64,000 nt of DNA, taken from positions 4,588,627 to 4,652,626 of the forward strand of contig CM041092.1 in assembly GCA_023079485.1 (NCBI GenBank), given 5' to 3'. Shown here piece by piece: positions 25,001 to 40,700 of this stretch (positions are counted from its first letter, which is position 1; every line of letters begins with the position of its first letter). Position numbers and translations under genes: made by a program. Origin of the DNA: Archilochus colubris (lineage: Eukaryota; Chordata; Aves; Apodiformes; Trochilidae). A model generated the notes under the pieces. It was given only the letters and a program-made list of their open reading frames with translations, was not told the origin of the DNA and did no database searches.

Positions 25001-28000
25001 AAGGGGCACTTGTGCCTAGATTTATTCGTTTCTTCACTCTTGAAAATTCATTTTCATACCTCTAACCCTTTTGGAGTTACATCATGTGCACACAATTGTG
25101 TGTGTACTGAATCCATCTGAAGAGGAGGAAGAACTGAAAGCCTTTCATGCTTTTGTCTCTATTTTCTGGACTCTCAGAGCAGCCCTTCAGAAGCCAGAGA
25201 TGTCCTATAGAGGAGACCTCTCTAAGAACTAAAGGTATTTGTTAATATGTTCCTACATTATGTCCTGCTCTCCTCACAGTCAAGGTGACACCAACTCTAT
25301 CTTGAACTGCAAGGGAAGTAGAAGTCCTCCAAGCTTCTGCAAGAGCTGCAGGAGCTCCTGCTGGGAGTGCATGCTGAAAAAGACATCTTGAAAGATGCTG
25401 ACAAGTGGCTACCTGACTCCAGAAGGTCAATATGTCAGGAGTCACAGAGCAAATACTTTTGTTCTGCATAGGTCAGACAATCTGTCTGCCAAAACTGATA
25501 AGGAGCAATCTCATTTCTGTGTGCTCTTTATTTGGTGCTAGCAGATGAATTCAGAACCACCCTACACACACAACTATATGGTTTGCATTAAATTCCACAG
25601 ATATTTTTTGCCTTTTCTTGCAGGTTTCCACCTTCCTTCCTGCTGGATTTTACCAGAATCAGTAGAAGTCTATATTTCATGTGTTTCAAGCTGCTCTTGG
25701 GAGGTAACAGAGGGCAGTTTCTTGTTTCTAAATCTTCCTTGCTCTCCAGGAGTCCCTGCAATAGATGTGTGCTGCCAGTAGGCTCAGCAAAAGGTGGCTG
25801 CTCTCTCACATTGAAAACTGTGTGATGGACCCAAAAAACTCCCCATCTCCCATCCCACCCTGCCCCAAGAGTAGACTCTACTCTTGTGCATCTACTTCAG
25901 GCCTGTAAGTGTTCAGATAAGCAGCATCTATTTCACTTGCTGGATTTTTCTGGGTAGCCTCAATTTTCTCACTACTCTCAGAAAGTTTTTACTAACCCCC
26001 ACTACTGCTTGGCCGTATTTCTTCATGTTGCTTCTGGGATTTTATTGTTTCTTGCTGTCCAGTACAGCTAGAATTAAACTCTTTGAGAATAAGTAATTGT
26101 AAATGCTGCCTCCAAATGTCTAGAAACCTTTTTTCCTACATTGCATTTATTACCTATGCCACTTCTGACATTGTTGCTGTGAGTCATTGCATACTTTTTT
26201 GTCTTTCATGTTGCTTTATGGAACGTTAACACTTGAAATGAGTGTCTGTCAGTGTGTCTGGCTCTTCACTGAATATCCTGACCGTGAGCACAGAAACAAA
26301 CTTGCTGATATATTTTCCAAACACACCCTTTCTGTTTTTCTCTTGAAGTGCCACTTACAAAAAATTACAAAGAACTGAAAGCTCCGTATCTGGAAAATGA
26401 ACCAAATGTACTTGAACAAAGAAATCTCATGATTAGAGACATTTGTATCAGCCTGTTGTGGCTTTAGTTATGTCCTCAGGCAGAGTACATGCCCTTAGAA
26501 AGCAGATAAAGAAGCAAGATTTTGAATTAGCTCATTCAGGTAACATTTTTTTGACATGTGCAGAGTTATGTGGTATTGCTTATGTACTGATGATGAGCTC
26601 ACATTTGTGTGCATAAATAAGGTGCTTTTGCAGTACAGACTCATGAGACATTGGGGTCTGAGAATATAGCATTCAAGTTTCATCTGTAACCACATTAAAC
26701 CTACACTGTAGGATAATTTTCAAAAATGTTGCATGCTCTATATCCTTTCTGTTTACAAGCCAGAAGTCAGTAATAGTTCCAAATCACACAAAAGGAAGAA
26801 TCTCTTGAATAATCAGAAGAGATTTTTGATAATTTAGCAGTTCAGGATTGTTTCTAGCATGGGGAGAGCACTAAGAGCCACTCAGGAAAAGGTGGAATAC
26901 TGTAATACACAGCCAAGGTTCAGACTCAAACCCATTTTTAAATATATATAAGAGCAACTGCAGATAAAATAAGAATTCAAACATTCCATGTATTATGCCT
27001 GAGGGCATTCAAGCTCCCAGCCGATAGGTATAACGAGAAACTTCCCATTTAGCTATTATATTGTTGTTCTGTACAGGGTTTTTTTACCTTTCTCTGAAGC
27101 ATCTGGTATGAGTTATTGTCAAAACCCCACTTTGAGCATCGCTTTGGCTTAACATAATAATTTCTATGCTCCTGAAACTGGGACATTCTAATTATCTTTC
27201 AACATTACAGTACTGTGCTACTAAAACCACTTTAATCTATAATAATAACAGAAAAGAATCATAAGCCAAAAGACTGTTTACAAGTTGACACAAATGACCT
27301 AATCTTTGCGAAGAGCCAGAGTGGAAAAAGTGTGAAAAATGTACTTCACAGAAGCATCCTTGGCAGAAGAAGTGAATTCAGTGAAAAAGTTTAATACATT
27401 TTAACGAAAGCCTGAATTGCATGACAGAGCTCTAAGAAGTGTATCTTCTACCAAAAAAATAAGTGGCCAGAAAAGATCTTGGAAAATACAGAACATACTC
27501 GCTCTGTTACTGAACTTAGTTTAAAATAGCAAATATAATCAAGAGACAAATGTCAGGAAAATGCCTAAACATAACAAACTGACCTCAGCAAGAGTCTTTC
27601 TGGCTTTTACTCCCTTGTATGTGACCTGTGATTTGAATGTGTATCAATATTCTTCTAGCAGTTGTATAAGTCCATTAGCCAAATGTTATTCCTCATAACA
27701 AACCCACTATAAATATATGGCCACAGAAAGTGCTTTTGGCCTGATTCCAGCTCACCCCATATTTCAGCAAGCTGTTTCAGTGTAGGGAAAAGAGAAAGAA
27801 AAGGGAAATCTTTTTGAGAGCATGTCATATCTCCAAATCTAATAAGGTGCTGTGGGACAGATCAGGCAGATTTCTGCATTGTCCAAAAGTCATCAGTTAA
27901 ACCTGTGAGGGACTGTTTAATGAATTATGAGTGCTACCTGGCTCCAGCACAATATGGACCCATGATGGGAACCTCAGTGCTGCTGTCTGAACAGCATTTA

Positions 28001-30040
28001 GCTTCTCTGTAGAAAGAGAGGCAAGATTTGAGACCCCACACTCCAAGAAAAAAATACTTGGTTATACTGAAAACTTGAAGACAACTAAAATGTTATTTTA
28101 TAATGTGTTACAAAATTATTTTTATTTTATTTAAGTAAGACAAGTGAGAAACATTACCATGACATCACCTTGAAGTAAACTGTGCTTGCAAGAGTGCTTA
28201 AAGCAAACCCAGTTCACCACTACTTTGTCTCTGAGAATCGATCTCAGCAAAATAAAGGGGCTGTCTCAGGCAGCATCTGTTATGGCACAGGCATAACTTA
28301 AGTGCTGAAAGGAGAAAAGTTAATGTGGGTAAAGCAAAAGGCCAAGGCCACCTTTTCTTGACTATCACATCTTCCCCGATTTATTGCTGTGCCTTGCTGC
28401 AGATGCCTTGATTTTGACTTTGTCTCAGCTTCCCCATCTATAAACTGGGCAGGAGTTCCCGAAGCTGACACGTGCATCTGTTCAGCTTAATCCATTTTCT
28501 CTGAGTATTCAAGGTGCACAGAAGCCTCATCTGCCTAGCTGATATTCCTGGGACACTCACTATTGAATTTTTTTCTCATTTCTCTAGGAATCACATGCAG
28601 TCCAGCTGCTGCTTCAGCACAGAGAAAACAGCAGCTGACCACTTCTGGTGGCCTAAAGGCAGCAGGAGCTCAGCCTGTGTGAAAATGCTCTGCTACTTTA
28701 AAAGCAATATAAGAACCAGATCCAGGCTAGGGGAAATACTTTTTTTCACATGTTATCTAACATATGTTAACATTCTAGCATAAGCAGAATGTAATTCTAT
28801 TTGCAGACTTGTTTATGTAAAATATATTTCTATGAGGTTTATTTGGATTTTTTGTTTGTTTGTTGGAAAACAAGGTACAATATGAAACCAAGTAATTCCA
28901 ATAATGTTAATGGGATCATGAAAGATCAGCTGAATATCCATTGGGATTTTCCCCACCCTTAGTGTGTCTGATATAGAATAGAAGAAGTCAGAAAAGTGCT
29001 AGAAAGATGCAAACATTTTTGACAGCATCTAGACACCACGGAATATAAAGATAAACAGATGTAAACAAACATGTGAGGATGAAAAACCAGGCATTCCAAC
29101 ACTTAGTGCCACAGAAATCAGGCTTCTAAAAATGGGGAACTTCTTAGAAAGGTCTTGTCTTTCCAATGGCTCAAAAAGTCCCAATTCCTTTTGTCTTTCC
29201 CTTAGCCCTTGTGTTCTCCTCCTAAGAAAGCTCAGAACAGACCAATATAGGAACAAAAAAAAAAAAACCCAACACAAAACCAAATAGCAGAGATGAAAAA
29301 AAAAATTACTCAAAGGCTTGAAATTTACCTTATATAGTTGGAGCAAAGCACAAATTCCAAGATTCAGTTCAGCAACAAAAGGTAGGGATCAGAGAGGGCT
29401 TAGCTGGCTTCGTCCAAGACTTTAGCCAGAGGTCTCAGAATAATTGATGCCACAAAAGCAATCACTGGAAGTAAACAAATATTTGAGCCTGTGGTAAAAG
29501 GGACTTGGTATACATGAGTGACAAGAAATACAATTAATAAACAAATTACAAATAAACAAAAGCCCTCAGCTTTGGAGAAGAAGTTCTGAAGCAATCTGAG
29601 GCTGCAAAACCATTTGGAAAGCAGGAGAGATTCAGGGCTCAGTTACCTTTCCCTACCCCAGTTTGAAAGGTAGTTTGGCACTGGGAAAATCGAGCTCATA
29701 GGGGGTTAAATCCCCCCCAAAGACTACAGATCAGCTGCCAGCTTGCCCACGGGTCAGCACCATGGCAAAACAAAGCAAAGTAAGCCTTAGCTTGAGTGTC
29801 CACACTGCAAAAAGTTCCCTGATACAGACCTTCCTCTGGCCAAATCATTGTGGTACTGGGCTTGATGAGATGTAGACTTGTTTTGTTCAAAGCTGCTTTC
29901 CAACAAATAAAATAACTGCATGAAATACCCAAACCAGGTGTGCTGGCTTAAGGACTCCAAACTGCAAAGCATCATGTGCTGGAAGAGTCAGGGTCTCAGG
30001 TAAAAGCCAATTTTACCTGTCTGAACCATCAGGTTGAGGT
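22001..30040. other. unique-looking DNA, no gene recognised
   Basis: Eight kilobases without a recognisable CR1, LTR, tandem array or gene. Frames are short (at most about 110 codons) and unremarkable. The portion 26,700-28,100 has few homopolymers and no long frames, and could as well be intronic or regulatory. Nothing in the sequence itself proves either. Confidence 0.55.
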
Positions 30041-30041
30041 T

Positions 30042-31573
<1,532 letters not shown>

Positions 31574-31846
31574 AGACCAAAAAGCATCAGATGCTTCACA
31601 TCTTTTGTAATCAGATATTTCACTGCTGTGTATGAACCATTTCCTTTATACAAGATTTTGATAGTGGGGAGTATTATTCTTAATAATTACCCTTATTTAT
31701 TTACATCTTCTCAGACCAAAGCCAAAAAGCATCAGGTGCTTCACATGTCTTTTGTAATCAGATATTTCAGTGCTGTGTATGAGCCATTTCCTTTATACAA
31801 GATTTTGATAGTGGGGAGTGTTATTTTTATTACCCTTATTTTTTAA
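31574..31846. repeat. two-copy tandem duplication, unit about 137 bp
   Basis: Copy 1 is 31,574-31,712 and copy 2 is 31,713 to about 31,846. Both begin AGACCAA, pass through AAAAGCATCAG, TTTTGTAATCAGATATTTCA and a shared CCATTTCCTTTATACAAG segment, and end in TTACCCTTATTTxTTT. By eye I count about five substitutions and three small indels, including a six-base insertion near the start of copy 2. The plus-strand frame across both copies stays open and repeats a short peptide, but this reads as a by-product of the duplication, not as a gene. Confidence 0.95.
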
Positions 31847-31954
31847 ACATTTAAAATTGCTTTTGTACCCTTTACAAGTGGTTTTGTCTTTTTTCAGTAT
31901 TTCCCCTCCCATTCACCTACTAAACCACTTTTAATTAATTTATTCTAAAGAACA

Positions 31955-32680
31955 ATCACAGAATCATAGAATTGGCTGGGTTGGAAGGGACCCCAGAGAT
32001 CATCAAGTCCAAACCTTGCTCTACTACCACCACAGTTCCCAGTCCATGGCACTGAGTGCCACATCCAGTCTCTTTTGAAATATCTCCAGACACGAAGAAT
32101 CCACTACTTCCCTGGGCAGCCCATTCCAGTGTCTGATCACCCTCTCCATAAAGAAATTCTTTCTAATATCCAACCTAAACCTCCCCTGGCACAACTTGAG
32201 ACCCTGCCCTCTTGTCTTGCTGAGAGTTGCCTGGGAAAAGAGCCCAACCCCCCCCTGGCTCCAACCTCCTTTCAGGGAGTTGTAGAGAGTGATGAGGTCT
32301 CCCCTGAGCCTCCTCTTCTCCAGCCTCAACACCCCCAGCTCCCTCAGCCCTTCCTCACAGGACTTGTGCTGGATCCCTTCACAGCCTCCTTGCTCTTCTC
32401 TGGACCTGCTCCAGCACCTCAATCTTCTTCCTGAGCTGAGGGGCCCAGAACTGGACACAGGACTCAAGCTGTGGCCTCACCAGGGCTGAGCACAGGGGCA
32501 GAATCCCTTCCCTGGACCTGCTGGCCACGCTGTTCCTGATCCAGGCCAGGATGCCATTGGCCGTCTTGGCTACCTGGGCACACTGCTGGCTCATGTTCAG
32601 CTTCCTGTCAATCCAGACTCCCAGGTCCCTTTATGTCTGGCTGCTCTCAGTCACTCTGTCCCCAACCTGGAGCTCCCCAT
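31955..32680 (-). mobile_element. CR1 LINE 3' copy, about 725 bp, longest in the window
   Basis: The left edge carries the terminal octamers (ATCACAGAATCATAGAAT on plus). On the minus strand the body encodes the ORF2 C-terminus. The upstream part (32,379-32,594) contains [21 protein letters not shown] and [11 protein letters not shown]. The downstream part (32,024-32,467) contains [34 protein letters not shown] and [13 protein letters not shown]. These parts lie in different frames, so at least one frameshift has occurred and the copy cannot make intact protein. The right edge near 32,680 is the 5' truncation point. It belongs to the same subfamily as the copies at 30,042 and 45,909. Confidence 0.96.
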
Positions 32681-34129
32681 GGGATTGTTGTAATATCTAC
32701 TGTTTGTATGAGCAAGCATGGCCCTCTTGAGAATCCTGAGCTCTTGTAGAGGCTCCATGTCTTAGTCACTGTGTAGCAGGAGAAGTGAGCTGGGCATTGA
32801 TGCATGGACCAATAGCTATTACACTGCTGCAGGATCCCTTTCAAATCAGGGGACTGTGAGACAGTCCCCATGGACCCATGGTTTTGGACAGCCCTGCATA
32901 TGAGCATGAGAATTAAGTAGTTGGAAGAGCCAAAATGCCACTGTGCTCTGCATATTTTATGTGGTTTAATTGTATTATATTGATTTGAGTCCATTATAGC
33001 CTGGTTTGTAACTCTAATAAATTACATTGTTCTTTGAAACAATGATGGCTTAAGATTAAAATATTGTATTAAATATTATATCTGACTGGCATGCTTCAAA
33101 CTTGATAGATATTTACAGCTGGTTATGGAAAAAGTAATCCCTGAAAGGTTTTCATTCTCTGAATAGGAGTTCAAAATAAGAACCTAGAAGTTTAAAAATG
33201 GTCCTCAAGCTTTGGTTTAGAGTGAGAGAAGAACAGCAGAGGGAACAGCCGTTTTTCAGATGAGATATACAAACAGGACATGTAAGCAAAAAAAAATTAA
33301 TAATTTCTCATTTAGATAAGAGGAACAATGAAGTTTTAGCTGTTAGGCCCCAAGGAAATTTTTATATAATAATTGATCTCCAATGCTTGTGCATTTCTGT
33401 CTGTATTGTATGTTGGGGCTTTGGAAGAGTTAAACTTAAAGTATTAAAGATGTCATTTATTATTGATTGCATGCTTTCTGTGGCATTTCATATAAAATCA
33501 GAAGCTACAAGAATTTGCATAAGATAGCAGATAAAGATGAACAATTTTTATTACTGGGCTTGACTTTTATTAAAAAAAAAAAAAAAAAGTTAGCAGTTTC
33601 AAAGTAAATACCAAGACAATACTGAGAATTTTCTTTTTTTTTTTTTACATTACATTCTGCATATCCTATGTGTTTTTCTGAAACTATAAGTTTTTTGCAG
33701 GTGGACTAAAGGGGAAATGGGTTATTTCTATAACAAGAAATGTTGTAAACAGAAACTCAAAGTAGAATAGAAAGAGATTTGGTGACATTGTACACACTTA
33801 AATGATGAAGGTGAGGCAGCAACATAAGATGAAAACCTTCTCTTGGAAACCCTATGGGACTCCTCTTTGCTGAGCAGCAGCACAGCCACTGCAGGTAGGT
33901 GCATGCTGAGAGGCAAAATGCTGCATTGCACTAATCTACTCTGTCAGGAATTCCCCCCACAACCCTGAGCTGATATTCTTGTGGGATTTAGCTCCTGGGA
34001 CACATCAAGTCTGGTGAGGGACCCTGAAGAAGTTCAGTGGCAGAAGTAGAAACTGTTCCTGAATAAAGGAAGCCTTTCCGTACAGCCCGGGTAAATTGCT
34101 GAATGCTCTGCTCACACATGCAGGAGTTT

Positions 34130-34157
34130 AAACTTGATGGAAACTTGATGGAAACTT
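34130..34157. repeat. 11-bp tandem repeat, about 2.5 copies
   Basis: The unit AAACTTGATGG occurs twice and is followed by AAACTT, with no mismatches. It is a local replication-slippage type repeat. Confidence 0.85.
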
Positions 34158-37100
34158 ATTCACAAAAGTGAACTTCAATTAAAATGCTCAGACATTTCTT
34201 TTAAAAATCCCATGAAGAGGTGTGACTAACACAACTGGAATTATTGTGATTTTCCTACTTGCTCATTTTGGTGCTTAGTTTGAAAAGCCATGTGCAATCT
34301 ACTTCTTTGATCATTCATTTTGCCTCCTGAGGAGTCTGGCAAACACAGGTATCACCTGGCAGCAGGTGTAAAAACAACTCCATGTGCTGTACAAAATGGG
34401 ACTGGGTTACTTGCTCCAAGGGTCCCTGCTTTGAAGGACTGAAGCCAAGTTCAGTGTCCCATGTTCCACAGGCAAGAGCAGCTGATGCCTGTAGTTGCTC
34501 CTGGTCCCTTCCTCAGTTAGGTTTGGAGATAACCCTGCGTTTGGGGGGTTGTGTCCTTGCTGGAATTACCACTGGGACTGACATTAGAGAATTGGTCATT
34601 CATCATCTTTGGCACTGGGACTATTTCAGAGAATACTGCTTTGGCACAGGCAGGAATAATTCTATCAAAGTTGGGGCTGTGCATTGCTTCAGAAGGGGGT
34701 CAAGCAGACAAGAATGCATCACTTTTTTTTTTTTTTTTTCTCCATTGTAAGGCCACATATGTCATATATGTCTCCTGCTGTTTGTCTGTTGGTGCTATAG
34801 GCCAGGGCTGGTTGCCCTACAGGAGAGAGATGTAAGTTGAATAGAAAAGTAGACAGCAGTACAGATGAAATCAAGAAGTAAGAAAGAAAGAAACAAAAAG
34901 CACCTTTGGAAAAGGTAGAATTCTTATACAAAATAATATATGTTAAATACATTCAAAAGAATTCATGAGAAAAGTCACTGTGACTTGCATAAATCCAAAC
35001 ATTATAGAACCATACACAAGTTACCATTACAGGTTGAAAACAACATATTATGTTTCATTTATAAAAGCATATTTTGCAATCCCAGGAATAGATGCTACAA
35101 GATGATCTGATTCACACAAAGTAGAAGATACACAAACCAAATTAGAAATATAAATCAGAATATTTTAAATGTAATCAAAAGGCCTAGCTGTATATCTTTT
35201 GTACTAATAGCAAAATTGTGTTTCCAGTAGGCATAAGATTGGCTCATAATGGCTTAATCTCCCAATCATACTTCCCCTGGCATAGTCTGATGTCACTTTT
35301 ATGAATAATTCTAGGGGTGTCAGGAAAGATGCAGCTGTTAAAATGAAAAGCCAGGCCTGAGCATTAGGTTAGCCTGAAAACACTGACTTTAAAAATGAGT
35401 TCTCACATCTGGGTTCTGATGTTAAACATTTAAGATCACAGAGATCTCCTTCTCGAGCTTTTCCCCACCAAAATTTAAAATTAATATTTTTTTCCTTTTC
35501 CTTTCTCATTCTCTTCCCTCTTGTAAAGCTCAGTTTTCACTGATTTACATAGCTCACAGGGGAGTTTTAAGGGGAATTTCAGCTCAGCCAAGATTTACAA
35601 TAAACAGGCAAGAATCAGCAGCATGGAGTTGCAAGAGATCCCCAGTGCTGTCTGAAGGAGACACAAACCATTCACCACCACAGAAATAACAGTGTTATAT
35701 ATTTTTATTTTAGTGCAAAGTGAACTTCAAGCTCAATAAATCATTTCTATTTAGTTATACTATGTCTTGCTGGCAAAGATTATTTATTTGACCACCAAAG
35801 CAGCATAATGGAAATGATCTCAGTCCTTGCGTGCATGCAGCACCTTGGTTGTAAGAGTCAGTGAATATTACAGACTAACAAAACACCTTGAAACACAGTT
35901 ACTAACACTTACTGCTGTGTTCTTCAGCTGATATAATAATATAAATCTGTTTATTAGGAAAGGCATTAGGACTCTGACCTACTGGCAGTTAGCACTGAAA
36001 GTAAAGGATCAAGCAGCTCTCTAAAAATTGGAAAGCCAGTTTACCTCATGTCAGGTGAGAGTAACATTAAAGGCACTGATTATTGTTTACATTTTTACCT
36101 CCTTTATTAATGATGATGAAAAAAGAACATGAAACCAGTTCCAGAAAATAAAACTATAAAATAACCTTATTCTATTTTTATGGCTGTCGATTAGATATTG
36201 AACATTTTATCATTACTGTCCTTGATTTCTTGTAAGCAAAACACTCCTATGAATTAACAAAACCCTAATAACTGCACTCACACTGCAATGGCAGGAAGGT
36301 TTTATGATTTTGTAAAGAATTTTTTTTCCCCTACAGAGTTACAGCTGAACGTACCCCCCTGCACCACAAAGTTATGTTTTAAGGTTTTAACCACAAGTAA
36401 ATACTCCATTGCTGACATGGGAGCCACACAAAACTGCCCTGGAAAAGACAGAATAGCAGGTGATAATGAGGATAATTCTTTGTTGTAGGCACTGGAAGCT
36501 CTGCAAGAGGAGTCACAAAGGTAGAGGCATTAATTACAGCCAGAACTGGGAGTAGGAGGGAAAGTAATGGTTGAGGATGAGGAAGGAGGAGGCAATGCAG
36601 GAGTGCAGACAAAACCTCCCATATGCATGTTCCTCTGGGACACTACCAAGAGAAAAAAGATTCCTTTAATAGAAGAAAATTGTCAAAAAAATCAGTGCCT
36701 AGCAAAATTATGACAACCTGTTTGAGACCTCTCTGAGACTGAGCAGGATTTGGTTTCCCAATTAGAAAATGTAGAAAGTCAGAACTGTGACTGTGCTTGG
36801 AGAAAACCAGAAAGTTTGGAAGTGTGCAGTTCAGCACAACAGAACAATCTCTGTAGTACAGCTCCATCACTAACTGAGAAACAATCTCACCCTTCAAAAA
36901 GCACTTTTTCTCCCTTTCTGGTTCCAGCAAGCAATCTGCCTCACTTGCTATCTGACTCCCCTGCCTCTAATACTCAGCTGAAGGTGTCCCTGCACCCATC
37001 TGCTCCTGACACTTTTCAGACCCGGTGTTGCTCTGAACATGAAATGAAAGGTTTTTACTTCTTTATTTAATAGCACTGCAGAACAAAACTTTAAGACTAT

Positions 37101-37692
37101 TATCTTCAGATGAAGAAGAGGTGAAATTTGAGACTATTTGGATGTTCTGAGTCTTTGTATCTTGTCCTGGCTATTGACTGGGGGGTCACATCTGCTGGGT
37201 GGCCACCCTCAAGGACTTTACATGAGATATTCAGCATAGCAGTGATGATACTTGATAGGGATCAGGTTTCCAGATGAAATTACACATTCCAGAGTTTGTT
37301 AGAACCATATAAAACTAAATACTCCCAAAATACTAAATAAAAAGTAAAATTTTCCTCTAAAATAAAGCTGATAATATTTTTTTGTTTGTCCTTACACAGA
37401 TAACCCAAAACAATCTCGAGTTTTTTTAAAATAAGCCCATATCTTCCATGGAAATACTGAGAAAAATGTTAATTAATACTTAGCAAGATAAGGAGTCCCT
37501 TCCAGGTGAATTCTCTTTCTTCCCAATAGCTATTTAAAAAGGCAAATGAAAGGTTTTGAAACGTAAAGGATACAAATCCCCATCACTTAAACAACAAGTT
37601 TCCTTGGAACAAAAATGAAAGCTTTATATCTGATGAGCAAGAGAGGCTTCAGTCTCCACATAGCACAATTCTTTTCAACTCTCAAGTTAAAC

Positions 37693-37727
37693 AAATAAAT
37701 AAATAAAAATAAATAAATAAATAAATA
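37693..37727. repeat. (AAAT)n tetranucleotide microsatellite
   Basis: About eight AAAT units with one interruption (an extra AA near 37,707). Likely length-variable. No SINE body is attached that I recognise. Confidence 0.85.
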
Positions 37728-40700
37728 GAAAGAGGAATTCTGACCTAAAATCCTCCAGTAACTTACTGTAACATTTTTAACTTATTTGAGTTACACAGGT
37801 AGGGAACCAGTGACTTTGCTGAACCTGGAGGAGATGAATACACAAATTGAATAGTAATGCAAGAGCTTAATTTGGATGAAATGCTGCTACTTTAATTAAT
37901 GTACAAGAAGGATGTTTTGTAGATAGATTTGCTCATTCACAAACTTGCCCAGAGTTTCCATAAAGCACCAGCAAAATTGCATCTGTAGCCTGGAATTATC
38001 CTGTTTTAGCCATGATATTACACTCACAAAATTAGAAAATAATTTAAGTTTTCTTGCCCCTACACTGATTGAACTGGCATAGTTCTATTAAAATGCATAC
38101 AGTTTAATAGCAGTATTTCAGTGGGTGGGAAATACATGTGCTTGTTTTTCTTAAAAAACAAGAAGGGGGAAAAAGATGTCTTGCCTAAGCATCTATTCCT
38201 TACCCATAATAATGTTGTTATCAACCAGAGAAGCCTATTAAGCTGGAAAAATGAATACTGAAAGCTTTCTAATTAAACACTTTCCACTTACATGATGCTG
38301 AAAGAATAGCATGGGAGATGGTGGTTCTGATACTGTATTAATCACTGTATCACTCATATCATGAGGTTGTAATCAGCTTTCAGGGCAGTGTACAGGAATA
38401 GCCCAGGTATTCAAGATGTGCTGCAATTTGTAATTGGAAATATCTTTGGATAATAGGTGTCTCATGAGTTGTCTTCTCTTCCTGTCATATTTTTTAAAGT
38501 TCTGTGACTTACAATTGAGTTTTTTATTAACTGTCATGGAATTGTTTTTTCAACTGTTTTTTTAAATCCTGCCAAGTTGTTCTGTGCAGATTTGTCTTGG
38601 GCTGGAATGGAATATCTCCATGGAAAGGCTGCAGTACTGGTCCAGCCCCTTGAAGCAGCATTGGGGCTGCATGTTTCTTTCATTCACTGAAGGGTAATAT
38701 TATTTTCATAGCCATCTATAAAGCTGCCCACAAGGACATGTGTCCCCTGATATTGGGATTAAATCATTCTAATATTAACAAAGTGAAACAACCAGCTGCA
38801 CTCCCCTTCTCCAGGTGGATTATCTCTTTTCATTTCTCCCCAAAATTTTAGGTAGCAATGAGGATGCAATGAGCTACAAAGTTCTCATTACATTGCAAGA
38901 GTAATGCAAGGTTCCAAAGTGTTACTAACAAGAGCATAAAGTTTGGCACAGCTGGCAGTAAGTTCATGATTCCATGTTGTAACTGCTTTGTTGAAAGGTA
39001 GTAATGACTTCTGTCATTTTAAGACATCCATGAAAGGGGGAGGACTTGGTAGACAGCCTGAAACGAGTAAAGCTTGAGAAATGCAGAAAAAAAATTTGGT
39101 GTGAGTGGAAGGTTAAAACCATACCATCTCAGCTACATGAAAACTGCTGGTATGCTGCAGATGAAACTCATAAAATTTGAATTTATATGGTTTATTTCCT
39201 TCATATTTTTAATTGTGTGTATCCACAGGTCTGCCACATACTGCACATGGACTTTAACAAGACACAGAACAAGTCTATACAACAAATAATCTAGGTCAAA
39301 CCACCAAAAATAATGATTAGCTTCAATGTTCTCAAGAATAAACTGTTTCTAATGTATATTCTTGTATGTAGTCTAGGCAAAAGTTTTCAGTTATGCAATA
39401 ACAGATGTAGCAGGGATATAGAGGTAACAGCATGGATGTGAGAGTACTTGATGCAGTATTTTCAGAGAGGTGGAGCAGATTAAAAGGATGGATATAAATA
39501 TAGAGTCAGTCTATTAAATATGTGTCAATTACATGTGTTATGTGTTAATTACAGTCAATTTTCAAGGGCCTAAAGCTTTGTAAAAGAGAGCATCCCAACC
39601 ACAAGAGTGCATGACAGCCTGCATACAGGAGACCAACCCTCCTGCAGTGCAGTGGTCTGCAAGGAGAAGATGATTTAGAGAAGTTCCCATTCATTGAAGT
39701 TCTTCCAAATCCCTTTCTGGAAATGTTTGTTCTCCAGTTTTAGGAATGTGAAAGTCCTCAATATCTGTTTATTCTCTTGGTTTTCCTCCATGGCTAGTGG
39801 TAATTCTCTAAGTACACATACTAAGGATGACCAATAGTATGGGCTCCTTTTTGGACAAAGAAGTGGAATTGGCTGTGGTAATATTGGATTAGGGTGCTTG
39901 TTGAAATCTTTTAGAATTTTTAAACAGTTTTTAACCCAGAAGGAACAGTGGCTCTCTGGCAGTGCTGCCCTGTGGAGAAAGCTGGTTGTGTCACTTTGGC
40001 TGATCAGCTCCAGGCTTAGATGTAAAAATGCAGTCCAGGTTTTCATTCCACTCTCCTCTGGGGGAGATGACCACAGAACATTGACTGCAAGCCTCCTGGC
40101 TTTCTCACCCAGTTCTGCTGCCCTGGCTCCTTTCCTTCCCTCCCCTCTATGTTTGGTTACACACAGAGTCACATCCAGCACTGCCATGTGTTATACAGTA
40201 ACAAAGGCTGCCCAAAATGTTATCCTCAGTAGCCAAAAAATTTCTGTGAGGCAATGTAGCTAATTCTTGTTCTGAATTCTATCACCATCACATCCGAGGT
40301 CTCTCCATCCCTATGTATCAATTTACAAATGAGAACCAAAATACATTGTGGTGGCCAAAAATCTGATTTAAATTGTAAATGTGGCAGGAAAGCCACAGCT
40401 CAGTTCTTTAATTGTTGGTAAAATGCAGAAACCTAAAATGTTTCCCTTAGATACAAATTCTGCAATGTTCAACAGTGCAAAAGCTTCATCCCCTGGGAGT
40501 TGGGGAAGTTAGTTAACCATTCAACCATGTGGTCTTTTATTCTAATTAATGGGAATACATTTGCATTTGCAGATCTGTCAGCTTCTGCAAGCCCAGAAAC
40601 AGCCCAGAGTGGTTTTACCTGGTGCACACAGATGTGTTGGTGGAGCACAGGACACACTGTTCAGTGCAGGATGACTGAAGGTACCCAGTGCTGGAAGCCC

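Noticed and set aside
29029..29346. A 105-codon minus-strand frame rich in Phe and Leu that could pass for a membrane segment
   Set aside because: The hydrophobic run is encoded by poly(A)/poly(T)-rich DNA, which gives Phe-rich frames by chance. There is no start context or motif.
32075..32489. Plus-strand frames of 119 and 66 codons at 32 kb, and similar ones at 46,087-46,398 and 30,138-30,386
   Set aside because: They are antisense shadows of the minus-strand CR1 copies. Their mutual similarity comes from the transposon, not from a gene family.
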